Source of the DNA: Warburgia ugandensis
Taxonomy: Eukaryota > Streptophyta > Magnoliopsida > Canellales > Canellaceae
Direction of reading: 5' to 3'
Length of the DNA: 64,000 nucleotides
NCBI GenBank assembly: GCA_035236585.1
Contig: CP141132.1
Coordinates: 59,741,880-59,805,879 of the forward strand
The notes beneath the pieces were generated by a model. It saw nothing but the letters and a program-made list of their open reading frames with translations, did no database searches and was not told the DNA's origin. The position numbers and the translations under genes are program-made. Below, in pieces: positions 37,900 to 49,913 of this stretch. Numbering within the stretch: position 1 is the first letter of the stretch; each line of letters opens with the position of its first letter.

Positions 37900-38745
37900 C
37901 ATATAAAAATCAATCTCCAAAACACATTTATATACATCTAGAAGAGCATAAAGGTACTATTGAAGGATAATCAATAGCTATTGTTTGAACACTTAATCTT
38001 CCTGAAGTATTAACAACCATTTCAATTACATCATATTAAAAATTTATTACAAAAGCCTAATAAATAAAGTCTCCTTGAACATAATATATACCTTAAATAT
38101 AACTCAATAAACAAGAAGCACTTTAAATTGTTAAAGGCTTCAACACGTCCTTCACCCTCCAATCTTTGCTTTTTTATAAGATCTTCTCCTTCTGTGGTGA
38201 CTCCTATAATTTGAGATATTTTAACAATAGCCTAGTGAACTAATGTTTGATAAGTAGACTAATCACTAATCATAAGAGTTTATATTTTGCTATGAAGATG
38301 TATATAATTAACATGGATCAACATAAAAGCTACTTTTAGTAAATAGGAGTTTGTATAAAACAATAACAAAATGAATCAATATACTAATTTCTCTACTTAA
38401 TAATCATTTGACAAGCTTAGGAAAAATAGAAACCCTATTTCAATGCACATGAAATAATATAATTCTAAAAAACTCATTTTCCATAAACTATCACATAAAT
38501 TTGATTCGTAACAATTAATCCAATTCATATATTCAAACACCATCACCCTATCAATGAGCCTCTCTAATTTATCAACAAAGTCAACTACCCCATTGATTAG
38601 ATGAGGTTCTCACTATACCAACCGTGGAAGTCCAACCAATCCTCTCTTATACCATATAGCGGAGTTCACTTACCCAATGCTAATCAATGCTGGGGCACTT
38701 AAATATGAGCTAGTAGTATATACAAATCCTTATTGATGTCTCAAC
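37900..38745. other. AT-rich DNA right of element G, no 3' LTR seen
   Basis: The 3' LTR of element G should lie here, but nothing resembles the 20.3-21.5 kb LTR. It may have been lost before LTR D inserted. No gene is visible. Confidence 0.4.
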
Positions 38746-38896
38746 TGAGATGTGACACCCCAGGTTTTTCATGAAAAATTTTCGCAATTATTTCAAAAGA
38801 TGGTGCGCCTTTAACTTTTTAAAATACAAAAACAGTGAAAGATTTTTCTTTGAAATTCATTTTCCCAAAAACCTAGATGTCACCTTCATGCTCATG

Positions 38897-38917
38897 CTAT
38901 ATATATATATATATATA
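38897..38917. repeat. (TA)n microsatellite in LTR D
   Basis: A perfect short TA tract close to the LTR 3' end. Confidence 0.9.
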
Positions 38918-39130
38918 GTTTTCTAGAAGATAGAAATTTATTTATGAAAACAGGACCCATCTAGTGGTTCACTTGTATAACCCCTATAACATTATATTAA
39001 ATGTCCAATATCACAATTCAAATGACTAACTATACATTACAAAAGCTTTAAATAAAATGTATACCTGTGCGTAGAAGTATGGTTGCTGGATTCCTTTTTG
39101 TTGTGTACATCTTCTCCTGTCTTTCTGTAT

Positions 39131-39170
39131 CTGAGATATTGTAAACATTTTTATGTTTACAATATCTCAG
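39131..39170 (-). other. Perfect 18-bp hairpin in LTR D
   Basis: CTGAGATATTGTAAACAT, loop TTTT, then its exact reverse complement. Related hairpins occur in LTRs A, C and E at corresponding positions, about 380-590 bp before the LTR 3' end. Confidence 0.95.
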
Positions 39171-41801
39171 TAAGCTATGCTTAGTAGGGGAGTTTAAGAA
39201 GCATGCTAAGTCTTAAGATACATTAATTATTCACTAGTAATTAGAATATTCATTTCCATAGCAATTAGGTTAAATTTAATTTACAATCTATTTCATATCT
39301 CAATAACCCATTTGTAAGCCAAATATCTACATGTTTTCATCATTATTAATAATTCCATTGATAAATCAGATATCTTTACTTATTATTTATCATCAAATAA
39401 ATACTTCAATTCCATGAACCATACTCTGCATACAATTCTACCCATTCATTAACCCATATGAAAACATATATGAAACTACTCCCTCAATCCTATTAATATA
39501 ACAATAATACACATATATGAAAATTGTTAAAGGACATACAAAATTATGAATATAATCAACGTCACCTAATTTGCATTCCCAGACTATATCGGGTTTCAGA
39601 ATCATACCCCTCATCATGTGGGGTTCATAATTATCCAGCCTTTGCTGGTATATCAACATAATCCTCATGCCCCTCACCATACAAGGTCCACAATCCTCCA
39701 GCCATTGCTGCGAAAACGATGTAAGGCATATCATTATGCCGTATCATATAAAGCATCTCATAATGCCATCATATATATGTCTCGTGGGCAGAATGCACAA
39801 CAAATACAATATTTTCCCCTTTAGGTCCCTCACAACTGCCTAACCAGCATCTCTTGGTAACCCTCAAGGATATGCACAAAATATAAGGACTACTATGCAT
39901 GCAGTCAGAATCCGTACAGCGCGCCTAGATAATTGCTCAATAATCCACCTATACCATCCTTGGTGGAAATTACGATATCCATGTCCGCATGGGGAGGACC
40001 ATGGATGTCACAATGGCGGCCTTCCCATGATTGCCCCACCCGACTTTTTGCAACATATAGTGCATGGTACCCATAACATAATAAATTTTGGAGAGCGGGT
40101 GGCCAAACCCTCATAACTCTCCTAGCATAGCATCCCCAGGCCTATGCCTATCTAAAACAAAACTCTCAGGCCTTCATGCCCGGATGTAAAATAATCATAA
40201 TAGTAGGCAATTCGCTTGTTCATATATTTCATAATAAGAATAACATCCTCACTTATTTGGTGATAACCCACCAAGGATGTATCCTATAACCTAGACTCAT
40301 ACATCATCAATATTGACATAGTACTCATGTACCATAAACATAATTTCACAATTCACATACATGATCTGCAAAGCATAAGCGTCAATTATAACATGCAATT
40401 CTTTTAATTAACATTATTTCAATTTAAAGCATATCAAATATCAATCATATAGTCAGAAATAAGATCACATTAGAACATGCATCTTATTATTTAGACATGT
40501 TGTCTTAAATTTCCACTTACCTCATGTGACGCATTCACCGGATTCCACTAGCTTTAATTGCACTCTTCTTCACGATCAACCCCGTACGCTTCAACTCATT
40601 GTATGCCTTCCTAACAAGCATTGATGTGAGGACCTCATTTAGGTAAGTTGAAAGCCTAGCAACACTAAGATGTGACCTACTAGATATCATTCAAAGTTTT
40701 TCACCCATATACGCAATGACAACAGACATGCACGAAATGACCAAAGCTGCAATAAATCAAAGAATAGGATTGATCATCCACACCTGAGTTGTCATTTCAA
40801 CTAACTAGAGGGTATTTGGTATAATACTATTCAAAAGAGCCCACAGAGTATCCGCAGTGATTCTATACGCAATGTCTCCAGCCAAAACCCCTCCACTCCC
40901 TTCAAAGAAGCCTAACTCTCTCTGCAACACCCTTCCACATGTATCCACGATGCACAATGCTCCAGTGCATCACCGTCTGCCCCGTGTGATCCGTTGCATT
41001 CACCTCTCCCCCCAACACCCAAGTTCCAGGAACCCAATTCAGAAACAATCAACCAATTAACAATTACTAATCCACTTTGAATCATTCAATGAAAACATCA
41101 AATGAAATCCATTCAAAACAGAATCTAGTAATTTACTCAAATTTGTTTCACTAAATCCCCCATGGTCGCCACAAATCTCTAATACGTCAAAGCCACTCTC
41201 AACAAGGAGCGAAAATAGGATTTTGCAGATTTGTTGGATCTACAAGAATTGATACTTTAGTCAGGCAACATCGGCTATAAGAGGGCGAGATAGAGGGGGA
41301 TAGAAGGAGAGGGGTTTTCAGGCGATAGGTGGCCAGTGACCCTAGATCGATCTCCATCGGGGTTGCCAAGAACTAAATCCAAGAGAAACAGAGGCATACG
41401 GGTTTCCACGGGTGGCTGACCAGAGGAGTGAGGGATAGAGAGATGGTGACCCGTGTTAGGGAAGAGAGCAAGCTGCAGGTGAAAGGCAATCCAGACGAGC
41501 GGAGATGGAGAAGACATCTGCATGGTTGACTGGATCAGGCTACGTCAGAGAGAGAAGAACGAAGGAAGATGGAAATGGAGGAGTAGGGAGAGGATTTTAC
41601 CCAGCAGGAGAGGGGATGATCGAAGATGGTAAGGTAATCTGATCGAGGGGGTTTTGCATCTCATTTGGGGTTGCCGGGTTAGGGTTTTCAAGGCTGGAAG
41701 AATAGATCGTGAGATTTGTTCTTTCTCTCGCCGATGGGAGATCCGAGCAAGGGGAACTCGCCGTGCCGATGGCAGATCAAAGCAGGGCAAAAGCCCTAGG
41801 T

Positions 41802-41935
<134 letters not shown>

Positions 41936-42142
41936 GGGGGTGCCAATATCAATTTGGCCCCCTCCCATTAAATGGTGTTCTTTGTTTTTTTTTTTTTTTT
42001 TCATAACTTCTTCATACGGACTCTGTTTTCAACGTTCTTTGGCTTGTTGGATTCCATTTTCCGAGCACTATCTAATGGTTTTATTAGTTCCAAATTATAC
42101 TTCTATAAAAGGATAATAATATTTTGAGGTTGTTACATGAGA

Positions 42143-44290
42143 CCACTTAAGCACCATTGATTAGATGTTGTCCACTAAATATCTTCACCAATGTCTTGAA
42201 TAGAGCCACTACCCTAATAACATCTCATCAGCTTCCACTAAGTGGGACATTGTTTGGCCAAATTTCACTAAAAACTAACAAACACATTGATACTTTGAAA
42301 TTCAAATTTTCTTTTCAATTTTTCAGTTCAACATGTAAAACATTTCACTTAGAACATAAATATGTGCATCATAAATCACTTCCAATTTCAATCAGATTTC
42401 AATAGTTCACTCACTTTAAGATCTTTTCAAACTTCACTATCCACTTTACAAAAATCAATATAAAACTTATTATTATAAGATTTCAAAATTCAATAATATG
42501 ATAGAACCAAATCTATAACATAAACTTTGAAAATGACTCATTTATTAGAAAAATTGACGCTGAGGAGCAGAAAGCTAAATCTTTTCAAACTCTATAGTTC
42601 ACTTCAAAAGAATTAATACAAAGCTTATTGTAGTGAAATTTTAAAACTCAATATATGATGAAAATCCAATTTATAGCATAACCTTTTAAGATTTAATTCA
42701 TTTATTTTACAATTTATAGAAAACTGAATTAAAGTCATTCATTCTACATTGGAGTAGCAAGACCCGAAACATTTATCTATTATAACCCATCTACAACTTT
42801 GATTTCCTAGGATGATCAAATAAAATTTTGGATACATGTATAGAATGTGTAGACTAAATATGTTAATGAATCATTGATCTCAATGAAAGAATGCATCAAC
42901 CCAAATAATTTATATAGAACCATCATCTTTTGTTACTATCATTGGGAATAAGCACATAAATTGCACATCCATTTTTATTATGCAACTGCAAAGGACACAC
43001 TTCAATATCTTTGGCTACTTTGAAATAAATTAATTATTGACCAAGAAACTACTATATTACATTGTCCAACCTTGATGAAAATTCTCTAAGCTAATCTATT
43101 CTTCTATTTCAAAAGGATTTTCATTAGATACATAGATTCCAAAATTTTAAGTGCTCAACCATGTTATTGTTGCTGCATAAACAATTCCTTCCAATCCATT
43201 TTAATGAATTTAGAATGTATAGCTAGGTTTTGTCTATCTTTATAGCATTTTACATACTCAAGGTTCAAGAATTTCATATGAATAGGCTAGATCAACCACG
43301 TCTATGTCCCATTATGTATAACTAAGATTTATCTTTAGCATTACATATGCTCGCCCAAATTAACAATCAAGTAGTGGATGGGTAGAAATTTTCTCTAATC
43401 TCAATTGTTGTAAGTAGCAAAGGGAAGGGTCCCATTAAGAAAACCGGATATATACTAGATGTATGTGCATTTATCTAGGATTTATTTTATCAACTACCAG
43501 AACTATAAGTGTGGTTTGGATTTACAATAGCAAGGAGTATTTATACATCTATGTAGGCAAGAACTTAAGGAAATCAATGATCAAAGTATTAGATCTAGTG
43601 AAAGATATACATTTAAAGATAATCTAGAACCGTGCCAAGATTTTGTTTCAACACGTATATAAAAAGAATCCAGCCTAGAAAATCATAATACCTTTCATTA
43701 GCCTAATAAAAATACCTATGTATGTAGCTCTAAAACAAAAATGAGAAACCTGGAAATGATCATTCTAGCATCTAGTTAAATAATACAATTGAGACTTAAG
43801 CTTTTCTAAAAGAAAATGAATTAGAAATTCATACTAATTAAATTGACCAAATTTAACAAAGATTATCTCAAAAACTAGATTATTATTAGTGACTTAACTG
43901 AATTTCGCATTTTCTAGAGTGGGGAGATGTTTTTGTTTCTCTCTAGATTATAAGTATCACTCTTGCATATTTAGAAGATAGCATGTGAGGGGGGAAGAGA
44001 GTGTGAGATGTGTGAGATAGAGAAGATGGAGACTGAGATGTGTGGGGTGGTTTTAGAAAGGAGGAGAGGAGAGTGGGTTTGATTATATAGCCATTTTAAT
44101 CTTCTCCTCTCTTAACTCAATTTAATTCTCATGTGTAACTTCCAATCTATAATTTTTTCCATATTTGGGGTATTAAGTGTATTTTACATAAGTATGTGAT
44201 GTTATCTTTCATTGTGTTTTGAGTGTGACATTTCACTAATATAATTTCTTATATAAGTTGGTATAACATAGTGGAGTGTAACATCTTCTA
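42143..44290. other. Unassigned AT-rich DNA
   Basis: No gene or repeat that I can support. Two stretches (42400-42500 and 42570-42680) share words (CTTTTCAAACT..CAC, ATAAAACTTATTATTA-like) and may be an old local duplication. Confidence 0.35.
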
Positions 44291-44298
44291 CTTATTAG

Positions 44299-44585
44299 AG
44301 GAAACTTAGGAGCAGGACTAAAAGATAACAAGATGAGAGAGGGTAGACTTAGATATTTGAACATGTCCAACAAAGACTTAAAATCTCATAGATTAGGAGT
44401 GGGTAGATCCAAGTCAAAGGATCTAAAAAGGGTAAGGGGAAGGCCCAAAAGGACATGGTCAAAAGTGGTGAGAAATGATTTAAAAACTCTTGGACTTAAT
44501 AAAACAATGACACTTGATATAGGTGATGGAGGAATAAATTTAGTGTAGCTGACCTCTAATCAGGAGTAGGCTTTGACGATGATGT
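44299..44585 (+). mobile_element. Old RTE-type LINE 3' fragment
   Basis: Matches the C-terminal end of the LINE copies at 45-49 kb (NKMREGRLRYLNMSNKDLKS; GRPKRTWSKVVRNDLKTLGL) and ends near a GACGATGATG tail. It is clearly more diverged than the other copies, with about 70 codons still open (44333-44548). 5' truncated. Confidence 0.8.
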
Positions 44586-44618
44586 ATGGAGTGTAATGTT
44601 TTACTAATATAAATAGGT

Positions 44619-45000
44619 CTAACATTCATTTCATGATGACTAACATAATTGAGTATAATGTAATATTATGATTCATATGTAACATTTTTACTAATAGTTA
44701 TAATTGATATTTATTGCATAATATTCACTTAAATATGGAATAAATATGGTGTAACATTCATTTCATAACGTCTAACTTAATTGAGTATAATATAATATTA
44801 TGGGTGATATGTAATATTATTACTAATTGGTATTCAATACATAACATTCACTTAAATACATAATAAGTAGGGTGTAACATTCATTTCATTGTGCTAACAT
44901 AAATGAGTATAATGTAATACTATGAGTGTCATGTAATATTTTTACTAATTGTAGTAATTGAAATTCAATACAATATTCACTTAAATTTAGAAAACAAATG
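44619..45000 (+). repeat. Three tandem units of about 123-132 bp
   Basis: Each unit opens with TAACATTCATTTCAT, has GAGTATAATGTAATA near its middle and ends with ATATTCACTTAAAT. Starts are near 44619, 44751 and 44874. They are AT-rich, imperfect and old. Confidence 0.75.
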
Positions 45001-45142
45001 ACCATATTTATGAAACTTTGAGAATTGGTCTTTTTGCAGTAGTTATTCTATTGCATTCATTTCTCTTAATCAAACTAATTACTTAAGTACATCTATTCAT
45101 TTCACTCACATTAAATTCAGTACTTAACTACTAGTTTAAGTG

Positions 45143-46407
45143 AGGGATCAAACTTATGAGCCACACCATGAAACTTTTTGAAAGAGTCATTGAGAAGAGG
45201 CTACGACATGAAACAAGTGTATCGGAGAATCAGTTTGGTTTCATGCCTGGGAGGTCTACCATGGAAGCTATTTTCTTACTAAGACAATTAGTAGAGAAAT
45301 ATAGGGAGAGGAGAAAAGACCTACACATGGTCTTTATTGACTTAGAGAAGGCTTATGATAGAGTCCCTAGAGAGTTAATATGGAGGGTGTTAGGTGTTAA
45401 AGGGTTTCTCGTGGGTATATAGACATAATTAAAGATATGTATGAGGGAGCAAGAATAAATGTTAAGACCACTAGTGGCGTGACCGGTGATTTTCCCGTCA
45501 CCGTCTGATTGCACCAAGCATCGGCATTGAGTCCATACCTTTTCACATTAGTTATGGATGAGTTAACAAAACATCTCGCATGAGGAGATTCCCGTGCATG
45601 CTATTTGCAGACGATATAGTCCTACTTGATGAGACAAGGGAGGGTGTCAACATAAAGCTAGAGCTATGGAGAGAAGCAAAAGAGAATCGAAAGGATTTAA
45701 AATTAGCCGAACTAAGACATTTAATATATGGAATGTAATTTTAGCAAGGAGAGTAGGAGTGGAGCACCAGTCAAGATTGATAACCAAGTGGTCCCCATGA
45801 GAGACCACTTCCGATACTTAGGATCATTGATCCATGAGAGTGGAGAGATTGAGAGGGAGGTTACCCTGCAGAATCCAAGCGGTTGGAACAAATGGAGATG
45901 TGCATCTGGGTTTTATGTGACGTAGGGTGCCACTCAAACTAAAGGGAAAATTCTATAGGATGGCTATAAGGCCGGCCATGCTCTATGGATCGTAGTGTTG
46001 GGTGCTTAAGGAACATCATACTCATAGGCTGAGTGTTGCGTAAATGAGGATGTGTTGAGATGGATGAGTGGTAAGACAAGAAAGGATAGAATTAGAAATG
46101 AAAATATTAGAAGAAATTTAGGGATAGCACCAATAGGTAACAAGATGAGGGAGATTAGACTTAGATGGTTTGGACATGTTCAAAGGAGGCCAACAACGGC
46201 ACCAGTTAGAAGGAGTGAGGCAATACAAGTTGAAGGTTCTAAAAGGGCAAGGGGAAGGCCCAAAAGAACGTGGATAGAAGTGGTGAGGAAAGATTTAAAA
46301 ACTTTGGGACTAAATGAAGCCATGGTATTTAATAGAGTGGAATGGAGGAATAAGATTCATGTGGCCGACCCCTAATTGGGATAAGGTCTTGATGATGATG
46401 ATGATGA
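45143..46407 (+). mobile_element. RTE-type LINE copy a, with RT domain
   Basis: Starts inside the RT domain ([20 protein letters not shown]), then [14 protein letters not shown], the palm block [15 protein letters not shown] and, in another frame, [15 protein letters not shown] (the FADD catalytic box, about 45600-45643). The C-terminal block (MREIRLRWFGHVQRRP, RGRPKRTWIEVVRKDLK) precedes a (GAT)5 tail at 46391-46407. It is 5' truncated: the endonuclease is missing. Frameshifts are visible between the RT blocks, so it cannot code for a working protein. Its left edge abuts the 17-bp word AACTACTAGTTTAAGTG (45126-45142), whose only partner is at 49383-49399, beyond LINE copy b. Confidence 0.87.
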
Positions 46408-48702
46408 AGGTAAAGGCATCCATTTCTTCTCTCTATAAAAATACATATTTAAAAGTTGATTTTTCTCTCTCTAAAAACAATGAGTATTTATACTATAAAG
46501 ATGGGTTAGCATATTTCTAATAACACCAAACATATCAACTATGATAATGTTAAATAAATGCCCAAAATATTACAGTTATATAAACCTGATATCACAGTTA
46601 AATAAACCTAATATCTAACATATACTTAAAATATAATTGTTAAATAAGCTACACATTTGAGATATGCATGATATCTCAGAAAAGCCCAAGAAACGCAGTT
46701 AAATAAACGCCCTTTAGTCACTTGTTCTGTTTTGGCAGCCACTTTAAAGATGAAATGATAAAGACATAACAAGCCGGCTACTGGTTGGTGGTCTTAGATA
46801 AATTTAACCATATGTTACAAAGCTGCCAATACCAGAGTTTATCCACGGACAATTCTTCAATAGTCTCACATCAGTATCATAAACAGCCGTAACGCATAAG
46901 AACTAAAGTCAAGCAACAAATAGCAGCTCATGTGACAATTCTCACAACCAAATACACAAGACTCGCAAACTATAATACTTCAACTTTTATTTGTTTGACA
47001 ACATTACGTATAATATTCCTATAATGAAGTCATAGATTGAACATGGCTTTTTCTTAAAGATCTAACATTAATTGCACATTTTCATGGAGTTCTCACAATA
47101 CGTAATCAAATTTTATGTAGCTATATTGAGTGGGCGGTTTGGAATTTTGACAACTAGACCTTTTGGATGAGTAAGCAACATGAGCAAAGGATCGATACCA
47201 CAAAATCCCCGACCAAAATATTTCTTAACTCCATAATTACAAAATAATCTTTCACAAGAAGCACACCCTCAATAACTGAAGTTTTTACAATAGAATATCT
47301 TGAAATGAAAAACACGAAATATAACAAGTTCCCGATGAAGATAAATAACTTAGAGAACATAAAGGCTGCTTGTGCCAGCATCCCGGGAGCTTTGACATGA
47401 ACTAAGGAACAGAACATATAGCATCAACAAACGAAGCAATGGGCAATGGCAATTACCCATTCACAGAAGAACGCTGCTCATCACCTTTGACTTATTATCC
47501 ACTAGTTTAGTTCACTTCGAAACCGAAATTCGGCCTGAGTCATAAACCTTTGTCGTCACCTGGGTGAGGATCCATGAATATACTAAGCTAGCTTATGAAG
47601 CGTAAGAAGAAGAGGAGGGATTGAAAGCACTGTTCTTCACAAGTAAGAAATTCATGTGGTCCACTGCCATCGTCCAACTCCCATTAAGTCAAGGTAATAC
47701 AGTAGTGCGAGACGATGTTGTTCATGGAATCAATGTCACCTTGACCACGCACTGCATCTCCATAAAGAATGTTCATAGTAGTTCCAAAACCCGTAACCTT
47801 TTAGACAAGGTATCATTCTGGTGGGTTTCCGCTTCCTACAAACACATCGTGTCAAGGTTGCTTCTTCTTGATTGGTGTCATCCACCTCCACATGGCTGCC
47901 TCGGAAAGCAATGGTTGCATTTTGTTCTAGATATTCCGGATGGTCCAACAAATTTATCTTTATCCCTTCACCAATAATTCCATAATTGTAGTTCCTAGCT
48001 ATCGATTATGGCAGTTACAAATCTTCCTTCAGGGGCATTATTTATCACAGAGGAATACAACCATCAAAATCTTTGAAACAATTATGAAACATGAGGGGTG
48101 GAAAGTGCAAAACAGACACTCAACATACCAAGACACGTGAATTGCACCACGGCCATAGTACTCAACTCCTGTGGGCACATGGGTAAAGGTAATTTGGATC
48201 ACAATAGGTCCGACTTGGGCTCATTTCGTGATTGTAGCATAGTCCCTTAAGCAAAAGGACCACCATAACCCCATACCCACTCCTGAAACAAGCTTTGAAT
48301 TCAAAGACATTAAGACAAAAGAAGTTTATACCATTCTAAGACAAGGGATTGGTATTGTTTTAAGTGTAGGTCACAATAAGAACAGTGAATCAGTGCATAA
48401 AAGCAATTCTTTTCATGTTTCCCAAAGAAAAATGATCTGTGAACTAGAGAATCATTGTACAGCAAAAATCAACAGATTATAACAACATAAAGCAAGCAAT
48501 ATATGGCAAAGAATTGCTATAAGGTTTAATATAATGAGATTATAACTACTCTATTTCTAGTGCATGGAACGTTATCAGCAAAAAGCATCCACAGGTTGAC
48601 TGGAATCCAGAAATTTTGCAGACTGCCTGGATCACAAGCAAAAAGTCGGACCACCTTTTCTTCAACGCCCTTACTTATCATGTGTGGGGCATTCCATTAT
48701 TT
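46408..48702. other. 2.3-kb passenger segment between LINE copies a and b
   Basis: Not LINE-derived as far as I can see. The left 700 bp is AT-rich; from about 47.1 kb the base composition is more balanced and gene-like. It lies wholly inside the 17-bp target duplication that brackets the two LINE copies, so it arrived with them or was inserted into them. Confidence 0.6.
47600..47960 (-). pseudogene. Gene-like remnant within the passenger segment
   Basis: On the minus strand at least two frames carry protein-like text. One has QNATIAFRGSHVEVDDTNQE. A second has VTGFGTTMNILYGDAVRGQG. A third ends with KNSAFNPSSSSYAS and a stop at about 47608. The frames overlap or switch within 300 bp, so no single intact exon is present. 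I do not recognise the family. A plus-strand frame of 118 codons (47621-47977) covers the same DNA and is probably its shadow. It may be a captured, decayed piece of a host gene. Confidence 0.3.
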
Positions 48703-49382
48703 GAATGTAATTTTAGCAAGGAGAGTAGGAGTGGAGCACCAGTCAAGATTGATAACCAAGTGGTCCCCATGAGAGACCACTTCCGATACTTAGGATCATT
48801 GATCCATGAGAGTGGAGAGATTGAGAGGGAGGTTACCCAGAGAATCCAAGCGGGTTGGAACAAATGGAGATGTGCATCGGGGGTTTTATGTGATCTAAGG
48901 CGGTGCCACTCAAACTAAAGGGAAAATTTATAGGATGGCTATAAGGCCGGCCATGCTTTATGGATCAGAGTGTTAAGGGGCTAAGCATGAACATCATACT
49001 CATAGGCCGAGTGTTGCGTAAATGAGGATGTTGAGATGGATGAGTGGTAAGACAAGAAAGGATAGAATTAGAAATGAAAATATTAGAAGAAATTTAGGGA
49101 TAGCACCAATAGGTAACAAGATGAGGGAGATTAGACTTAGATGGTTTGGACATGTTCAAAGGAGGCCAATAACGGCACCAGTTAGAAGGAGTGAGGCAAT
49201 ACAAGTTGAAGGTTCTAAAAGGGCAAGGGGAAGGCCCAAAAGAACGTGGATAGAAGTGGTGAGGAAAGATTTAAAAACTTTGGGACTAAATGAAGCCATG
49301 GTATTTAATAGAGTGGAATGGAGGAATAAGATTCATGTGGCCGACCCCTAATTGGGATAAGGTCTTGATGATGATGATGATG
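48703..49382 (+). mobile_element. RTE-type LINE copy b, 3' 680 bp
   Basis: Aligns from [20 protein letters not shown] to the (GAT)5 tail with the 3' 677 bp of copy a (45731-46407) and is nearly identical to it, far closer than to any other copy in the window. It is 5' truncated. The word AACTACTAGTTTAAGTG follows the tail directly (49383-49399). Confidence 0.88.
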
Positions 49383-49399
49383 AACTACTAGTTTAAGTG

Positions 49400-49908
49400 T
49401 TTCACATTTTTAATCTTAAATATACTTCGTTTCATATGTTGGGTCCTAAGGACGTTCACCAGCCAAGGCCAATGAACAAAATAGCAAAAGCGCTCTTGTT
49501 CATTAATTGAGAGTATGATTATTAATTATAAACCCCTTGTTCCTTTTTTGAAAAAGCTTTCCTCTAAGTTTCAGAGATACGCATATCTCACTAGTATCTT
49601 AAAGTACTTCAGGCCATTACAAGATAAGAGTGATGATGATGAAGACATGGATCTAATCACATCTAGATTCAAGAAATTCTTAAAAAAAGAGTAGCTTGAA
49701 GAGAATGGATTCTTCTTAAAAGAATGATTATATATTATTTTATAGGAATACAAAAAGTCTTCTCCACAGTGCTTCTTGAGGCTCCACTCTCCCCCCTGAA
49801 TAAGGCCCAATTAGCTTGGGCTGAGAGGGGATAAGGAGTAAGGATTGAAGCCCCCCTTAGCTCTGGCAGACACTGGACAGGGGTTAGCTTTAATCAAATT
49901 GAACTAGA
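49400..49908. other. Unassigned DNA between the LINE pair and element II
   Basis: No gene recognised. A short GATGATGATGAAGA stretch at 49632 may be a remnant LINE tail. There is a C-run at 49851-49856. Confidence 0.35.
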
Positions 49909-49913
49909 GTGTC

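Larger units (their letters stand above)
20293..37900 (+). mobile_element. Chromovirus-like Ty3/gypsy element G, broken and heavily nested
   Basis: Parts in order: a 5' LTR (to about 21488), a primer site matching tRNA-iMet, gag, a zinc knuckle, protease, RT, RNase H and integrase, ending near 37.9 kb. No 3' LTR is recognised. The element is split by four insertions: solo LTR B (21559-24503), an Athila-like LTR F (25162-32466) that holds solo LTR C, and two antisense RTE LINE insertions (about 33.43-34.27 kb and 35.08-36.12 kb). Taken out, these leave about 6.2 kb of element, close to a typical size. The coding parts are broken many times over. It is the oldest layer of this nest. Confidence 0.72.

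Noticed and set aside
39131-39170. Hairpin as a bacterial-type terminator or CRISPR repeat
   Set aside because: The window is plant nuclear DNA, the hairpin has no T run after it, and it recurs once per LTR copy, not in an array.
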